Position numbers and translations under genes: made by a program. A DNA stretch of 64,000 nucleotides from Tetradesmus obliquus (Eukaryota > Chlorophyta > Chlorophyceae > Sphaeropleales > Scenedesmaceae), in the NCBI GenBank assembly GCA_030272155.1, contig CP126202.1:1054001-1118000 (forward strand), given 5' to 3'. A model generated the notes under the pieces. The model saw nothing but the letters and a program-made list of their open reading frames with translations, had not been told where the DNA came from and did not search any database. Below are positions 34,289 through 46,130 of the stretch, in pieces (within the stretch, counting starts at the first letter, position 1; every line of letters starts with the position of its first letter).

Positions 34289-36879
34289 ATGCTGAAGTTG
34301 AGGAAAACTGTTGTGAGGATTGCAGTATCGAATTATTGACACTGACCGTGCGTGAAGTGTGCAAATGCCTGCAAGTTTAACAGCAGGAGCAGCTAATGTC
34401 AACCAGTAAAACTGAAGGCATGTTCATGCATACGTTCTTGGCACCAAAGCTGCTGCATGAACCGGTCATTGGATGCAAAACAAGGTTTGTGCTAGAATCT
34501 CAATTAAAGCGGCTTCCCCTTGATTTAAGTATCTCCTTACCCCGCATGCCAGCTGCCAGTATCGCTGCCAGTCCAATGTAAGGGTTGGCGGTGCCATCAA
34601 AAGCCTTGAACTCGATGTTGCAGCTGGCTGCTGGGTTGGCTGCGTTGGGGCAGCTCAGACGCAGAGGCGCCTCCCTGCAAGCATGATAGACAGCAGCAGC
34701 GGCAGCAGCAGCAGCAGCAGCAGGTGCTCAGGGCCTGAGGTGGCAATGGTGGGTGGTCCAATCATATGATAGACAGCAGCAGCGGCAGCCGCAGCGTCTC
34801 ATGTCTATGGTTATGATTGCGCTGGTGATCACACGAGACCAGCCGGTCTCGAGACCAGCCGGTGATCACACGAGACCAGCCGGTGATCACACGAGACCAG
34901 CCGGTCCTCAGAGCGCTCTTCGCTGCACCTCACGCGCATGGGCTCACTCAAACATCCCACAACAACACCTTCCAGGCTAAGCTACCAGAAAGTAACCCAC
35001 CTGTTATCCCATCCCCAGCACGTGAGTGCTCCTGCCCAGGTGCCAGGCTGCAGCCTTGCATAGCTGTTCTCAGTGGGGCAAGTGAACGGCAGCAGCGCCG
35101 GCAGATAATCCAGCAAGCCAGCCAGGAAGCAAGCAGCCGTGCTGGACAGCAGAGGGTAGCCAGGCACATAATGCTGGCTGATGGTGCTGCTGCCGCTGCT
35201 GCGCAAAGGGGGGTTGGCTGCTGCAGCAGTGGTGCCGTCTGCTGCTGGTGTTGGCGCTGCTGCTGCTGTCATCAAACTGACTGGCTTGCCACTGCTGCTG
35301 CCGTTGCTGCTGTCAGCCTGAGGAGCGCGAGGAAAAAGCGGAGGACAATGCAGCAGTCAGGCGGGCACAGGGCTCAGCGGCAGTGCTATGCACAACTTGC
35401 AACAGGGGCTCGTGCTGTGTCATGCATAATAACTTGTCAGCCACCTGCACACCCCTAAGCAAACAGTTGATGATACCAGTTACTCCGATACATCACAAAT
35501 GCGCACCTGCCACAGGCTAGTGCGACAGTGGCAGCTGCTGCCTGCATACCCAGGCAGTGGCTTTGGAAGAACCGTCACTGCCAGGCCCATCTACAAACAT
35601 ACAGCTCACACACAACACACTGCTGTTGCTCTGTTCTGCATGCGTCAGAACTTTTCAGCCACCTGCACAACCCCAAACAAGTAGGCATATACAAAAATGT
35701 TATAGCAACTGCCCACCTGCCACAGGCTGATGTGGCAGTGGCAGCCGCTGCCTGCATACCCACGCAGTGGCTTTGGCAGAAAGCTCACTGCCAGCCCCAT
35801 CTAGAAACATACAGCCCACACACAACACGCTGCTTTTGCTCTATTCTGCATGCGTCAGAACTTTTCAGCCACCTGCACAACCCCAAACAAGTAGGCATAT
35901 AGAAAAACATTATAACACATGCGCACCCCCCACAAGCTGATGTGGCAGTGGCAGCCGCTGCCTGCGTAGCCCGCCAACGGCTTTGGCAGAACCGTCCCTG
36001 CCAGCCCCATCTACAAACATACCACACGCAACACACTGCTGTTACTCCACCCTACATGCGTCAGAAGTTTCCAGCCACCTGCACAACCCCCAACAAGTAG
36101 GCATATAGAATAACGTGATATCAAATGCTCACCTCCCTCAGGCTGATGCGGCAGTGGCAGCCGCTGCCTGCATAGCCCGGCAGAGGCTTTGGCAGAAAGC
36201 TCACTGCCAGCCCCATCTACAAACACACAGCCTACACACAACACACTGCAGTTGCTATTTTTTGCATGCGTCAGAACTTTCAAAACACCTGCACAACCCC
36301 AAACAAGTAGCGTATAAAACAACATCATAACAAATGCGCACCTCCCACAGGCTGATGTGGCAGTGGCAGCCGCTGCCAGCATACCCAGGCAGCGGCTTTG
36401 GCAGAAACGTCACTGCCAGCCCGGCCTGAGCAGCCACACTGCAGATGGCCTCCTTGGTCAACAGCAGCTTGTCTGCAGCCTGCAGTGCAGGGACTGCAGT
36501 GGCAGCAGCAACAGCAGCAGCAGCAGCTCTGTCAGAAGCAGGTTTTCTGCAGCCTGTAGCTGCTGTTCGTCAGCATCCAAAATGCCTTTAGCATCAACAG
36601 GTGTGCTGTTGCACAGCCCTCAAAGGCCTCACATGTCAGTTGTTCTTTGCAGAACAGCATACTCACATGGCTTGGTGGCGACTTCCAACTGTCCAGCTGC
36701 TGATTCAGCATGGTACTGCACCACAGGCTGCAACATGCCTAACAGAGCACGCCAAATGCAGCACATCTTACTCACATGGCTTGGTGGCGATCTCAAACTG
36801 CCCAGGTGCAGACTCGGCATGGTACTGCACAACTCCTATGCCCATGGACTGCAGAGCTTCCACCATCTTGTCAAGCACT

Positions 36880-36910
<31 letters not shown>

Positions 36911-39050
36911 GCGCACTCGTCAGGAAGCAGGCCTAGCAGCAGGAGCAGCAGCCTGTGCAGGCAAGAGACACAACAGCTGTACCCCACTAGGCACAAGCCT
37001 GCGCCTCCCTGCACCGCGGAAAGGTCCGTTTACAACAGATCTGTATAACATCACATTGCAGCATCCTGCGTCTGCACGGCAATATGCTAGCATGGCACCC
37101 TGGCTGCACGCTGCTGCTGATGCTAATGCTGCTGCTGCGGAAACACAGCCGTTACCCACCTAGTGCAGCCTGGTCAAAGGCCGTTGACTGGCAGTAGATT
37201 GACTCATCAACGGGCCTGTAGCAGTTGCCTGCAGACTGCAGCAGCAGCTCAGAGCCTGCTGCTGCACCTGCTGCCGCTGCTGCTGCTGGCTTCAGCAGCA
37301 TGAACTCGAGTTCGAACCCCACCAGCAGCTGGATGCTGTGCGATTTTTTGAGTGCTGCTAGCGCGTGCTTCAGCGCTGAGCGCGGGCAGCAGGCAAAGGC
37401 TTTGCCTGCAATGCATCAGGCAAGGGTTGTTACACTCTAGTGCTGTGGAGCAGAGCCAGGCTGTTATGATGCCGCACAACAACAAATGGTTGACAGCAAT
37501 GGGGCTTGCACGAGCGGGAGCTCAGGCGGCATGGCAGCACTGTGCTGCTGCTGCTGCTCTGCCGACACAGCAGCAGGACCAGGCACACAGTTGCTCATGC
37601 ATGTGCCTCTGCAGCATACCCACTGGTGTGATGCTGTGCCTCACCGCCTCGACACACCCCATTCCAGAGCATAAGCTGTGCTAGCAGTACTGCACGTGCC
37701 GCATAATTCAGTCATTGCAACGTAACAGTAATCGGTAGCTCACTCAAGTCCCTGTCCAGCATGTCCACTGGCGCCATGCTGTGCCCAGCTTCCCAGGGTA
37801 GCGCCACTGAACAAGTCATGCTACACTTGTGTAAAATGGCAAAAAGCTAACAACAAAAAGATTTAACAGCAGCCACTCACTCATGTCCCTCTCCAGCATA
37901 TCCACCGGTGCCATGCTGTGCCCTTGCGCCCAGGGCAGCGCCACTGCCGCATCAAGGTCAGGCAGCAGCAGCACCTCCCCCACTGCAGACAGCCCGCTTC
38001 CAGGTAGCACTGTGTCTGCTGCTGCCGGCTGGCCCATGCTGCCTTTGGTAAGGCCTGTCGAATACGGCGCTGCTGCCTGCGCCGCGGCGAGCTGCGAAGG
38101 CAAGGTGTGGCAGCAACAAAGGAAGCAGACAGCAGACAGGTGGTTGTTCTGGGTGTGGCATGCGAGAAAAGGTGAGGGTTTGACACAGCAGCAGCACCTC
38201 CCCCACTGCAGACAGCCCAGTGCCAGGCAGTACAGTATCTGCTGCTGCCGTCTGGCTCATGCTGCCTTTTGTGAGGCCTGTTGCATACAGCGCTGCTGCC
38301 TGCGCCGCTGCAAGCTGCGAGTGCGGGTGAAGGCGCCACCAGAATGAGAGTGACATCAACACAAGTTTCCAGCAGCAGACATGTTTTTGGGTGCGGCATG
38401 TGAAATAGTGTAGCGCTCAACACAGCAGCTGCTGGGGCCTTGGTGTGCGGGCTGCCAGCGCTGCCCAGCATGAGAGGCAGTTACAACTGTTGGCTGCAAC
38501 CTGGTGGGCTCACACACCCTGCAGCCGTTACATTGTTATCAAACCACCAATCAAGCCATAGCAGCAAAATCATCGCCTGCAGCCCTTACATGTGCATGTA
38601 CCCACCTGCGCTGATGACAGTGGCTGCAACAGTCGGGAGCCGCTTGCGTGAGGCAGCAGTGCACCGGCTGAAGACTGCAACACAAACGAGTGCCAGGCAC
38701 CGCTTCCAGGCCCTTGGCTGCTGAATGAGCCATCTCCTCCTGCTGCTAGCGCTGCTTGCTGCGTTGCAAATGGCCCTGCTGCTGCTGCATCGCCTGCAGG
38801 AAGTGCTCCATATCCCAGAGGAAGCCCTTGCTGCTGCAGCTGCTGATCTATGCAGCCGGGCGGGGCATCCGGCGGTAGAGAGATTATGCCTGCTGCTGCT
38901 GCTTCTAGTAAAGAGGGTGTTGTGTCCAGCTGGCTGGACTCAGCTGCTAGCTCCGGCTCCTGCTCTGCTGCTGCTACTGCTGCTGTGTTATGTGCTGGGT
39001 CTGGTGTGCTGCAAGACGGCTTTGGCAAGTCGCCTGTGTATACGACAGCC
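33143..39050 (-). CDS. Glutamine synthetase-family protein, FluG/nodulin C-terminal type; 5' end uncertain
   Basis: Related to type-I glutamine synthetases found as the C-terminal half of FluG/NodGS proteins. Exons: 38606-39050, 37881-38091, 37160-37405, 36776-36877, 36342-36472, 35001-35317, 34541-34674, 34051-34235, 33143-33253; phases join, about 626 residues plus an unplaced start. Motifs in order: RAVVYTGDLPK; TGLTKGSMG ... GEVLLLPDLDAAVALPWAQG; GFELEFMLLK (metal/glutamate Glu); VVQYHAESAPGQFEIATK; VTFLPKPLPGYAGSGCHCHI; TCPTENSYARLQPGTWAGA; NREAPLRLSCPN; IEFKAFDGTANPYIGLAAIL; LPGSLAEALAALQGDSSLQ; LLGPELLRAYLAVK; ends LLLRY. No amidohydrolase half was seen upstream. An unusual Ala/Gly/Ser-rich insert of about 140 residues follows the N-terminal strand. 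Activity is plausible but untested; in plants FluG-like proteins are not all true synthetases. Confidence 0.85.
33295..33725 (-). repeat. Four head copies of the terminal synthetase exon
   Basis: About 33313-33352, 33422-33475, 33548-33592 and 33666-33720 repeat the acceptor plus QAKLQ-LLGPELLRAYPF with (CTG)n between. The full exon is 33143-33253 and the copies lie upstream of it. Confidence 0.88.
34835..34910. repeat. 21-base tandem repeat
   Basis: GGTGATCACACGAGACCAGCC repeated about three times, plus a variant with GGTCTCGAGACC. Intronic in the synthetase model. Confidence 0.9.
35495..36225 (-). repeat. Four tail-plus-donor copies of the synthetase active-site exon
   Basis: Units of about 195-215 bases at 35495-35600, 35715-35806, 35925-36020 and 36125-36220 encode LAVTFLPKPLPGYAGSGCH or close variants (one AKASAGLCRQ-type frame break) with GTGCGC/GTGAGC donors. 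Each unit also carries the same intron text (GCCTACTTGTTTGGGGTTGT). The full exon ends at 36342. Confidence 0.92.
36655..36745 (-). repeat. Tail copy of synthetase exon 36776-36877
   Basis: Repeats VVQYHAESA-GQLEVATKPC with its GTGAGT donor, about 115 bases downstream of the original. Confidence 0.9.
37580..37800 (-). repeat. Two tail copies of synthetase exon 37881-38091
   Basis: About 37745-37800 repeats LPW-AGHSMAPVDMLDRD and the donor side. About 37590-37640 is a more decayed one. Confidence 0.75.
38190..38335 (-). repeat. Head copy of synthetase exon 37881-38091
   Basis: Encodes LAAAQAAALYATGLTKGSMS and GLSAVGEVLLL upstream of the full exon, with a CAG acceptor. Confidence 0.88.
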
Positions 39051-39059
39051 CTGCAACGC

Positions 39060-41140
39060 AAGGCAAAAGCAAGGCAGCCAGAACACTAGGGAGGGTGGTT
39101 GCAGGGTTGCTGGCAGCTGCCAGGTGGCGCTTATCTGTAGCAGCAGCTGAGATGCCTGCATGCTGCTAGCGTGTGTGTGGTGAAACGACCTACCTATTAA
39201 TCTTCTCAGTCTCATAACGTGTGCAAATGCTGTTGCAGCAGAAGGTTTGTGGCGAGTATGGGGTCGCAGTACATCATATGGCGCGCCTGGTGACTGCCTC
39301 TGCTGTGCCTGCCTTCTACTACTGCCGCTGCTTGCAAGTGTTCGGCGGCATGGGCACACGCTTTAGTGTTTGCAATGTTTGAACTGCACAGACTGCATCG
39401 CACCTGCACCTCCTAACTCCTGCTGAGTCACAGTAGAGCAACCGCAGCACCCCCATTGTGATGTCACTGCTGCAGTGACAGAGGGTGCGGTGTCAACACA
39501 TGCAACAGCACGGCGTACGAGTAGCACGCTAGCTTATTGAACCTGATGTCCGTAGCCTAAAGGACTCCTGCGAGCTGTGCATGCACCTGGGCGGTTTCCT
39601 TGCACGCTGGACGTTGCACCTGCTGTAGCACTGTTTCAGCGGCAAAGAGGCGGTACTGCGAACAACTATCGCCTTTGGATGTATAATTCAAGGAATTGGT
39701 AAGGGATATCAGAGCGTTGGCGGACTGCCTGAAGACGTGGCAGGTTGAACTGTTGGTTGAAGTGTTGTGGAACGCGATGCCCTGTTGAGTTACGTGTTTG
39801 AAGCAGCAACTATGTCCAGCTGACAAAAACAAGCTCGTACTGTGGCAGCTTGAGTGTTGCACCTCATCTTGAAGGTGGAGAGATGATGCTTGTCATGTGA
39901 CAACCTTTACAAGTGTGTTCTCCAACAATGCTGCGTGTGCCGTGCTTTGCCGCAAAATAGGCGGTTCGGGAGACACCCAATGGTGCAAGTCTTATCGTGT
40001 TTCAAATCAAGCCTGACATAGTTGATGGTCACCATGACAGGGTGCCAACTGCAGTTTGGCACCTGACACACTAGTGCAGTACTGCACTTGAGCAGTGACC
40101 TGACTGGTGCCAGCTCAAGCATACACCCTGGGGAGTCTCCCACTGCATGCCAGCTACTTCCAATTCAATTGAGCATGCCACCACAGATAAACGTATTGAG
40201 AATAGTGCCTTTCACAAAAGCAAACTCCCGCCACTTGCTCCTTATCTGCAACATGCGCTTGTCGCAGTGTGTGGCACTGCGTGTGCTGTGCCCAGATGTT
40301 GGCAGGGAAACCACCTCCGTACAACTAACAACCTGGCACAGCAGACGTGAAGCTGCCATCTTTTTCAGACTGAGCAGCTCAATCACCAATGACAACAGCC
40401 AACAGAGTGGGCAGCACAAGCACGCCACGCGCCCAGCAGTCTGACTGCTGACAGCCAGCTGCAGCTGACATGTTATAACACAGCACCACCAGCTGAGGGC
40501 CTTGCCAGAAACAGTACACACCATGCTACATGCACCACGTGTGGTTCCAAAACATGCCAGCCAAGCGCTACAAGCTTGACAGGTGGGTAGCTGCTTATGC
40601 GACGACCTTCCTGCGTGCTAGCAGGAATGATGGTGGCGAACCTGAAACCAAACATCCTTCAAGGAACAAGCATGTGACGCATTGGTTTCTACGCATGCAG
40701 AACAGTCAAATAGGATGAGGCCATACATCAATCCATGCACATCAGCCACATCCCAAGCATTGTGAAGCGCACAACTTGACAAGTCTTGTGCCGCAACGAG
40801 AGACCAGCAAGTCTGCCGCTGTCTTATAAGATAAAACATACGGCACCGCATATGGCAAGAGCCAGTGTTATTGCCAACCCCAATTGCCGTCCACTGCCAT
40901 GACCCCAAAGCAGTCCCCCTTCTACAGCTACTTAACAAGCACCGTTGCTCTACGTTGCTAGGCCTTAGCCACATCCGGAGCAGATCTGATGACTGTACTG
41001 CACAGGCAGATCTATTTACAGCCTTACTGCACACATACGATGCAGCGCTGGTCCCTATGATACGATCACCCCTGCTAACTGCAGCTGCACAGCAAGCTGT
41101 CGCAGGCTACCAACACACAACGCCATGCATCACTCGCCCA
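39060..41140. other. No supported gene; probably holds the unplaced first synthetase exon
   Basis: 39230-39360 has an open minus frame but no synthetase motif I can confirm. The rest shows AT-richer sequence than its surroundings, and no conserved frame. Confidence 0.35.
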
Positions 41141-41898
41141 TTATTTAGTTTCCGCATGGGTAGGGGCAGCACGCCGCAGACAGCCCCTGCTTAGCAGCTA
41201 CAGCATTACACAGGTTTTCTGAACAGCCCCCTCCGTTGCCCAGGAGATCCGCTTCATAGCTGGGTGGGAAGCTGAACATGTTGCCAGCCTTGCAGGATGC
41301 CCCTTGATTGGTTGTGGCGAAGCACATGCACTTGCCGGTTTTTGAGCATGGGCCGTTGACAGTCGTTCCGCATACTGCAGCAGTCGAGGCAGCATACACA
41401 CATGTGAGCAGAGTGAGTTGGAGTTTGCACGTTTGCAGGTGCCTGCAGCAGGGCAGCATGCTCATATCCTTCCTGTGATGCTGCTGGCAGCATCCAGCAT
41501 ATCTGCTACCAGCAGTGCATACCTGTCAGGCATGTGCACACAAGAAGCTGCTTATTGTGCTGCATTGGTTTACAAGCTTGGTTATCAGCACAGCTGCATT
41601 GCTGCTGCCAAGCGAGGCCAGGGGACATGCTGCTGCCACTTACAGTCTGTGCGGGGGATGCATGTGATGCCAGCCTCCCCTCCTCTTTCGCATGTTGTAT
41701 TGGTTGCAAAGTATGCAGCAGGGCATACGGTTGCACTGCCTCCATCTGCCTTGAGGCAAACTGAACAGGTGCCGTTGATGTCGCCCTGATCTGTGGTCAC
41801 TTTGACAGGGACTGCACAGGTCGTGGGTTCAGGGCTGGGGCTGGGGCTGGGGCTGGGGCTGGGTTCAGGGCTTGGGGCGGGACTGGCAGGTGGTGTTG

Positions 41899-42050
41899 AT
41901 GAGTTTTTTTTCTGCGTTTTCGTCTGACGGTTTGGACGATGATGAGTTGTTCTTCGATGTTTCCTCCCCCTTTGAGCCTCTCGTTGGCTCCTGACTGGGG
42001 TTCCCACTCCTCGTTGAGTGGAGCATGTAATGTAATGTAATGTAATGTTG
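41899..42050 (+). mobile_element. Very short LINE insertion with 5-base target-site duplication
   Basis: About 147 bases nearly identical to the last part of the LINE at 8350-9284: GAGTTTTTTTCTGCGTTTTC through the ORF2 stop (CTCGTTGGCTCCTGA) to (TGTAA)n. It is bounded by TGTTG at 41894-41898 and 42046-42050. It sits antisense to the host gene, in its Ser-Pro linker. Confidence 0.95.
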
Positions 42051-42499
42051 GCTGAGGGCCAGGAGGGGGGCCAGGGCTGGGCTCTGGGCTGGGTAATGGG
42101 CTGGGGCTGGACTCTGGACTTGGCGATGGTTCTGGGCTAGGTTTTGGGCTGGGTGAGGGTGAGGGTGAAGGTTCAGGGTTGGGGCTGGGGCTGGCTTCTG
42201 GGCTGGGGCTGGGGGAAGGTTCAGGGCTGGGGCTGGGTTCGGGGCTGGGGCTTGGGCTGGGTTCTGGGCTAGGTGAAGGGCTGGGTTCAGGGCTGGGGCT
42301 TGGGATGGGACTGGCAGGCGGTGTGGGCTGCGAGCCAGGAGGGGGGCCAGGGCTGGGTGATAGTGATGGGCTGGCTTCTGGGCTGGGGCTGGGGTTGGGT
42401 TCAGGGCTTGGGACAGGGCTGGCAGGCGGTGTGGGCTGCGGTCCAGGAGGGGGCCCAGGGCTGGGGCTGGGTGATGGTGAGGGTGATGGGCTGGTCCCA

Positions 42500-42514
42500 G
42501 GGCACATGTCAGCA

Positions 42515-42556
<42 letters not shown>

Positions 42557-42960
42557 CACACGTGATGAGCGCAACATATACGTGCTGCATGCCTGCAGCC
42601 AGTTGCATGGCCATAAATATGACAGTGCAGATACATTCGAAAGCAGCAGCGGGATCAGCGGCTGCAGCGTGATGTGACCCTGCTGTGCAGCACTTGCTGC
42701 ACTGGCGCACGCCGTTGTTGCTGCTGCAGAGCGCCGCACTGCACAGTGCACAACGTGGCACAGCAGCAGCAGAACACAGTGCTTCCACCTGCAACATGTC
42801 GTGTTGTGAACCTCCAGGGGTTCTATCTGCAGGCAATCTTAACTGAAGCACATTAGAGCAGCATTGGGACACATCATGCACTGCACAGCCACCATGCACT
42901 GGCAAGCAAAGGACTTGCATAAGTCGTGTTATGAATGCTCAACAAGCCCCTGCTGCACAG
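42500..42960. other. Intron of the broken glycoprotein gene with a CAG tract
   Basis: (CAG)n at about 42517-42553. The rest is without coding motif in the host frame. Confidence 0.5.
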
Positions 42961-43208
42961 ACCTCAAAGGGCATGGGGAATGCTTAGGGCAAGGTGCCGG
43001 CTTGGGTGACGGTGACGGCTTAGGTGCAGGGGTCGGCTTAGGTGGCTTGGGTGACGGTGACGGCTTGGGTGCAGGTGTCGGCTTAGGGGGTTTGGGTGAG
43101 GCTGACGGCTTGGGTGCGGGTGTGGGCTTGGGTGGTTTGGGTGAGGGTGTCGGCTTGGGTGGCTTGGTTGCATGGCTTGTGCTGAGTTTCCGGGCAGCTC
43201 CTGCAGCC

Positions 43209-43247
<39 letters not shown>

Positions 43248-44037
43248 CAGATTGATGGTGCAGTCCTGTGAGCCGTGCTTGCATGCAGCACGAGTCAAGC
43301 GTGCAGAATGATACAGATGCAACGTCTGCAGTTGTAATGAGAGTGACGTGCTGGAAGGAGCTGTGTGATGGACCCCTTTGCACTGATAGATATATAGCTG
43401 CCAAGCTGGGTTATGCACCAACCCCAAAACGGGCACCAATTCTGACACCCATAGCAGATTACTACGCTCTGAACAGGCAGCTTGATGTGCGGGCATGCGT
43501 GCTGCTGCAGCATGCTGCCACCACATCACTGGTGCAGTGCAGCTACCGCTGCCACAGATCTGCTGCTCACCTGTGGTTGCAATTGGCTCCTCTGCTTGTT
43601 GTGTGGCTGCAGCCACACACCCAACTGCTGGCTTGGTGCGCCAGCTGCAGCCAGCAGGGCACACTACGTTCCAGTCTGCAGGGGCAGCGTCCATCCTCCA
43701 GCAGATGTTGTAGGCCCACAGGTGGCCAGCTCCAATGCATCTTGTTGACCTAGGTCCAGGCCTGGTGAATGAAGCCCAGTACCAGGAGCTTGCGATGCTG
43801 CAGTCTGGTATCTGCGCAGCGACCACAGTAGCTTGTAACAACACAACAGCGATAACAGAAAGACCCGACATGCGTCGAGGCGCTCCCATGCTGCTTGACG
43901 GACGATGCAGCAGCGGCAGCCGTTTCTGAGCACGCGAAGGTTGCTGTGACAGCCTCTGGTCTCTGAGATCCTGTCTAGCTAGTTATACGCTAATGGTAAA
44001 TTGATCATGTGAAACAGCTGCCTTATATGTCCGTGAT

Positions 44038-44053
44038 GCCCGGCGGACCGGGC
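44038..44053. other. Perfect GC hairpin
   Basis: GCCCGG and CCGGGC flank the four bases CGGA. It stands alone in AT-richer sequence, without a following T-run. Function unknown. Confidence 0.5.
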
Positions 44054-45394
44054 CGGCTTCACCGCAAGCATTTGATGAAGAAGGTTCGTCGTTCGCCGGA
44101 ATGGGGTCGTACGGATTAGGCCATCGAAAAAGATGAGAAAGCCTACCTTTCTAGTTCAAACTGAGACCCGTGCAACATAATAAGCTTTGAATGCGGCAGC
44201 AAAAAAATTTGGAATCGCGATAGTGTGCACTGGTGCAGCGGCTGCACTGGCATCAACACATGTGTGCGCTGCTGTTACTGCATGATTGTGTCGTCACAAG
44301 AGATCACCCACGCCGATCATACCATGTAAAATCAATCAAGCTGTCACAGGATTGCAGCTGTGCGCAGCAACACCGTGTGTGAGTAGGCTGCTGCATCTGC
44401 ATGCAGCAGCTAGCCGTCTTCAACAGCAGCTGCAGCTGAAAGCTGCCGCCGTTGAGCCACGCCTGCTGCTGCATAGGGCACTGTCACAGCATACAGTCAA
44501 TACTTCAGGCTTGCAATTGATCAATTTAGCTCATGAGCTAAAGGTGTGGTGGTGACAGGTTGATTTGCTGGTTGTCTGACATGTCTAGCAGCACACGCTG
44601 TTGTCAAGGCGGCATGTACAGGCCCGGGGCTACCCCACAGTGGTGCCTGATTACCTTGGTGCATAGCAACTAGCTCTGAAATTGATTATACATTGAGCTG
44701 CTTCTTTCCCGCCATGCACGCTTCTGCATCAGCAGTGAATTTTCAAGGGAGCTGCGACCATGACTCAGCTGAGACAAAGCAGCAGGGCTGGCTGTTACAG
44801 GTTGTGCGGGCAACATGTCACACCAGCCTGATGAAGCGGCTGCATATACAAGCTGCTAGTTTATTGGCATTCCATCAGTGTCAGCTGATGCTGCAGCACA
44901 CCTTTGCAAGGGCCACATGGCATGACCACAGTACAGAGTGTAAGTGAGTGTCATGATAATCACTGCTCAATGCCGAATACAGATTGCTGCTGCATCCAGC
45001 TGGATAAACACAGCACATTACCAAGCGGCAAGCTGCAGCAAGCACACAGCAATCAGGACGATAACAGAGAGCAGCTGTGCAAGTTGGATTGGGTGGCTCG
45101 GCATGCAAAGGATATACTGAGCTGCAAGTATACAGCAACCATAACGTGCCAGTGTGCGCCCTCTGAGACAATGTCTGCTGGGAAGAACAGCAGAAGAAGT
45201 AAAGACTGCAGAAACAAGCAATAAATCATCACCACTGTGCAATCCAGGTACACATCTTCAAGTTGAGCAGCCAAACAGCTGACAGATGCAGCCACCTTAT
45301 TCCTACCACTCACAAAACAGCCCTTCAGCATTGCTGCCCGCATGTGTACTCAGTCAGTGATGTCAGTGACATCAAGCCGCATGCACGCCACACA

Positions 45395-45440
45395 CGATGA
45401 TCAAAATGATCATCAAAATGATCAAATGATCAAAATAGTC
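45395..45440. repeat. Tandem ATGATCAAA repeat
   Basis: About four 9-12-base units of (ATC)AAAATGATC. Confidence 0.85.
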
Positions 45441-46130
45441 CTCATGAGGACCTGGTCTGCACAGAAACAAACAGATATGAGAAACCAGACAACCTGCATG
45501 CCAGGAGTACATTTGTCGTCTGTGGAAGAAAGCGATCATAAACAGACGACGCTCAGAACAGAACACTGTCGTCTGTTCTGCTGCACATCAAGTGCCACTT
45601 TTGGTATGGCTGTCACAGCAGAATTGATAGCCAACTTGGCTGTTTGAAACAGATCATCCAGCAGCGATCATTGCTCTTGCCATCTAGCACTTCGCAAAGA
45701 TCTGTGCTCCAAAGTCAGGAACCTATCTCCCGGGGAAGGAGGCTTCTTTGGTCAGCATGTAGCTGCTCAGCAAACACATCTCAAAACACATTGATCCCAA
45801 AAGGCGCCGCCCAAGCAACATGATCATATTGCATGCATATATGCGAACGCTAAGCAAGCGCGCAATTATTCAGATGCGTGGTCCTGAAACTCTTAAGCAT
45901 TATGCCACAATGCCAGTGGTTTACGGCATATTCAAGCTCAACTTGACAGCCACATATACAATAAGTTGCAGTCAAAGTACAGCACGCCTGGCAGGTTGGC
46001 TCTGCTGGGCCGCTGCTGCAGCTTGGCCTTCCACACAAATGAAGCCGCTGCCGGGGAGAAAGCTTGTGTGTGTGAACATCACACCTGCAGCACACCTGGT
46101 TTTTGGCGCACTGCACTCATTGCTGTTTAT

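Larger units (their letters stand above)
41145..43889 (-). pseudogene. Secreted Cys-rich, Pro-rich wall-type glycoprotein, broken by a LINE insertion
   Basis: Paralogue of the gene at 46131-52027. Exons: 43571-43889 (ATG, signal peptide LSVIAVVLLQATVVAAQ, then a Cys domain with C-x-I-A-S-S-W-Y-W and VVCPAGCSWRT), 42963-43200 ([11 protein letters not shown] repeats), 41644-42490 (Ser-Pro repeats, then CAVPVKVTT...TCSVCLKADGG), 41145-41374 ([20 protein letters not shown] ... CCPYPCGN, TAA). Phases join exactly if 152 bases at 41899-42050 are left out; with them the exon shifts frame, separating the Pro-rich linker from the Cys domain. Unless that segment is spliced away, the product lacks its C-terminal Cys domain. 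Pro/Ser repeats suggest hydroxyproline glycosylation in the cell wall or matrix. It is not a pherophorin: its Cys pattern differs. Confidence 0.8.
43890..46130. other. No supported gene between the two glycoprotein genes
   Basis: AT-richer than the genes. Notable only for a perfect short hairpin at 44038-44053 and a tandem ATGATCAAA repeat at 45397-45437. No tRNA fold recognised. Confidence 0.45.

Noticed and set aside
35495..36220. Regular spaced repeats that could suggest a CRISPR-like array
   Set aside because: Units of about 200 bases encode a glutamine synthetase exon end and sit in an intron of that gene in a eukaryotic genome.
37450..39480. Amidohydrolase half of a FluG protein
   Set aside because: No metal-binding HxH or related motif found upstream of the synthetase domain; only the C-terminal type is supported.
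44000..44200. tRNA or other small RNA gene (GGTTCG and a GC hairpin present)
   Set aside because: No cloverleaf could be formed: acceptor and anticodon stems are missing.
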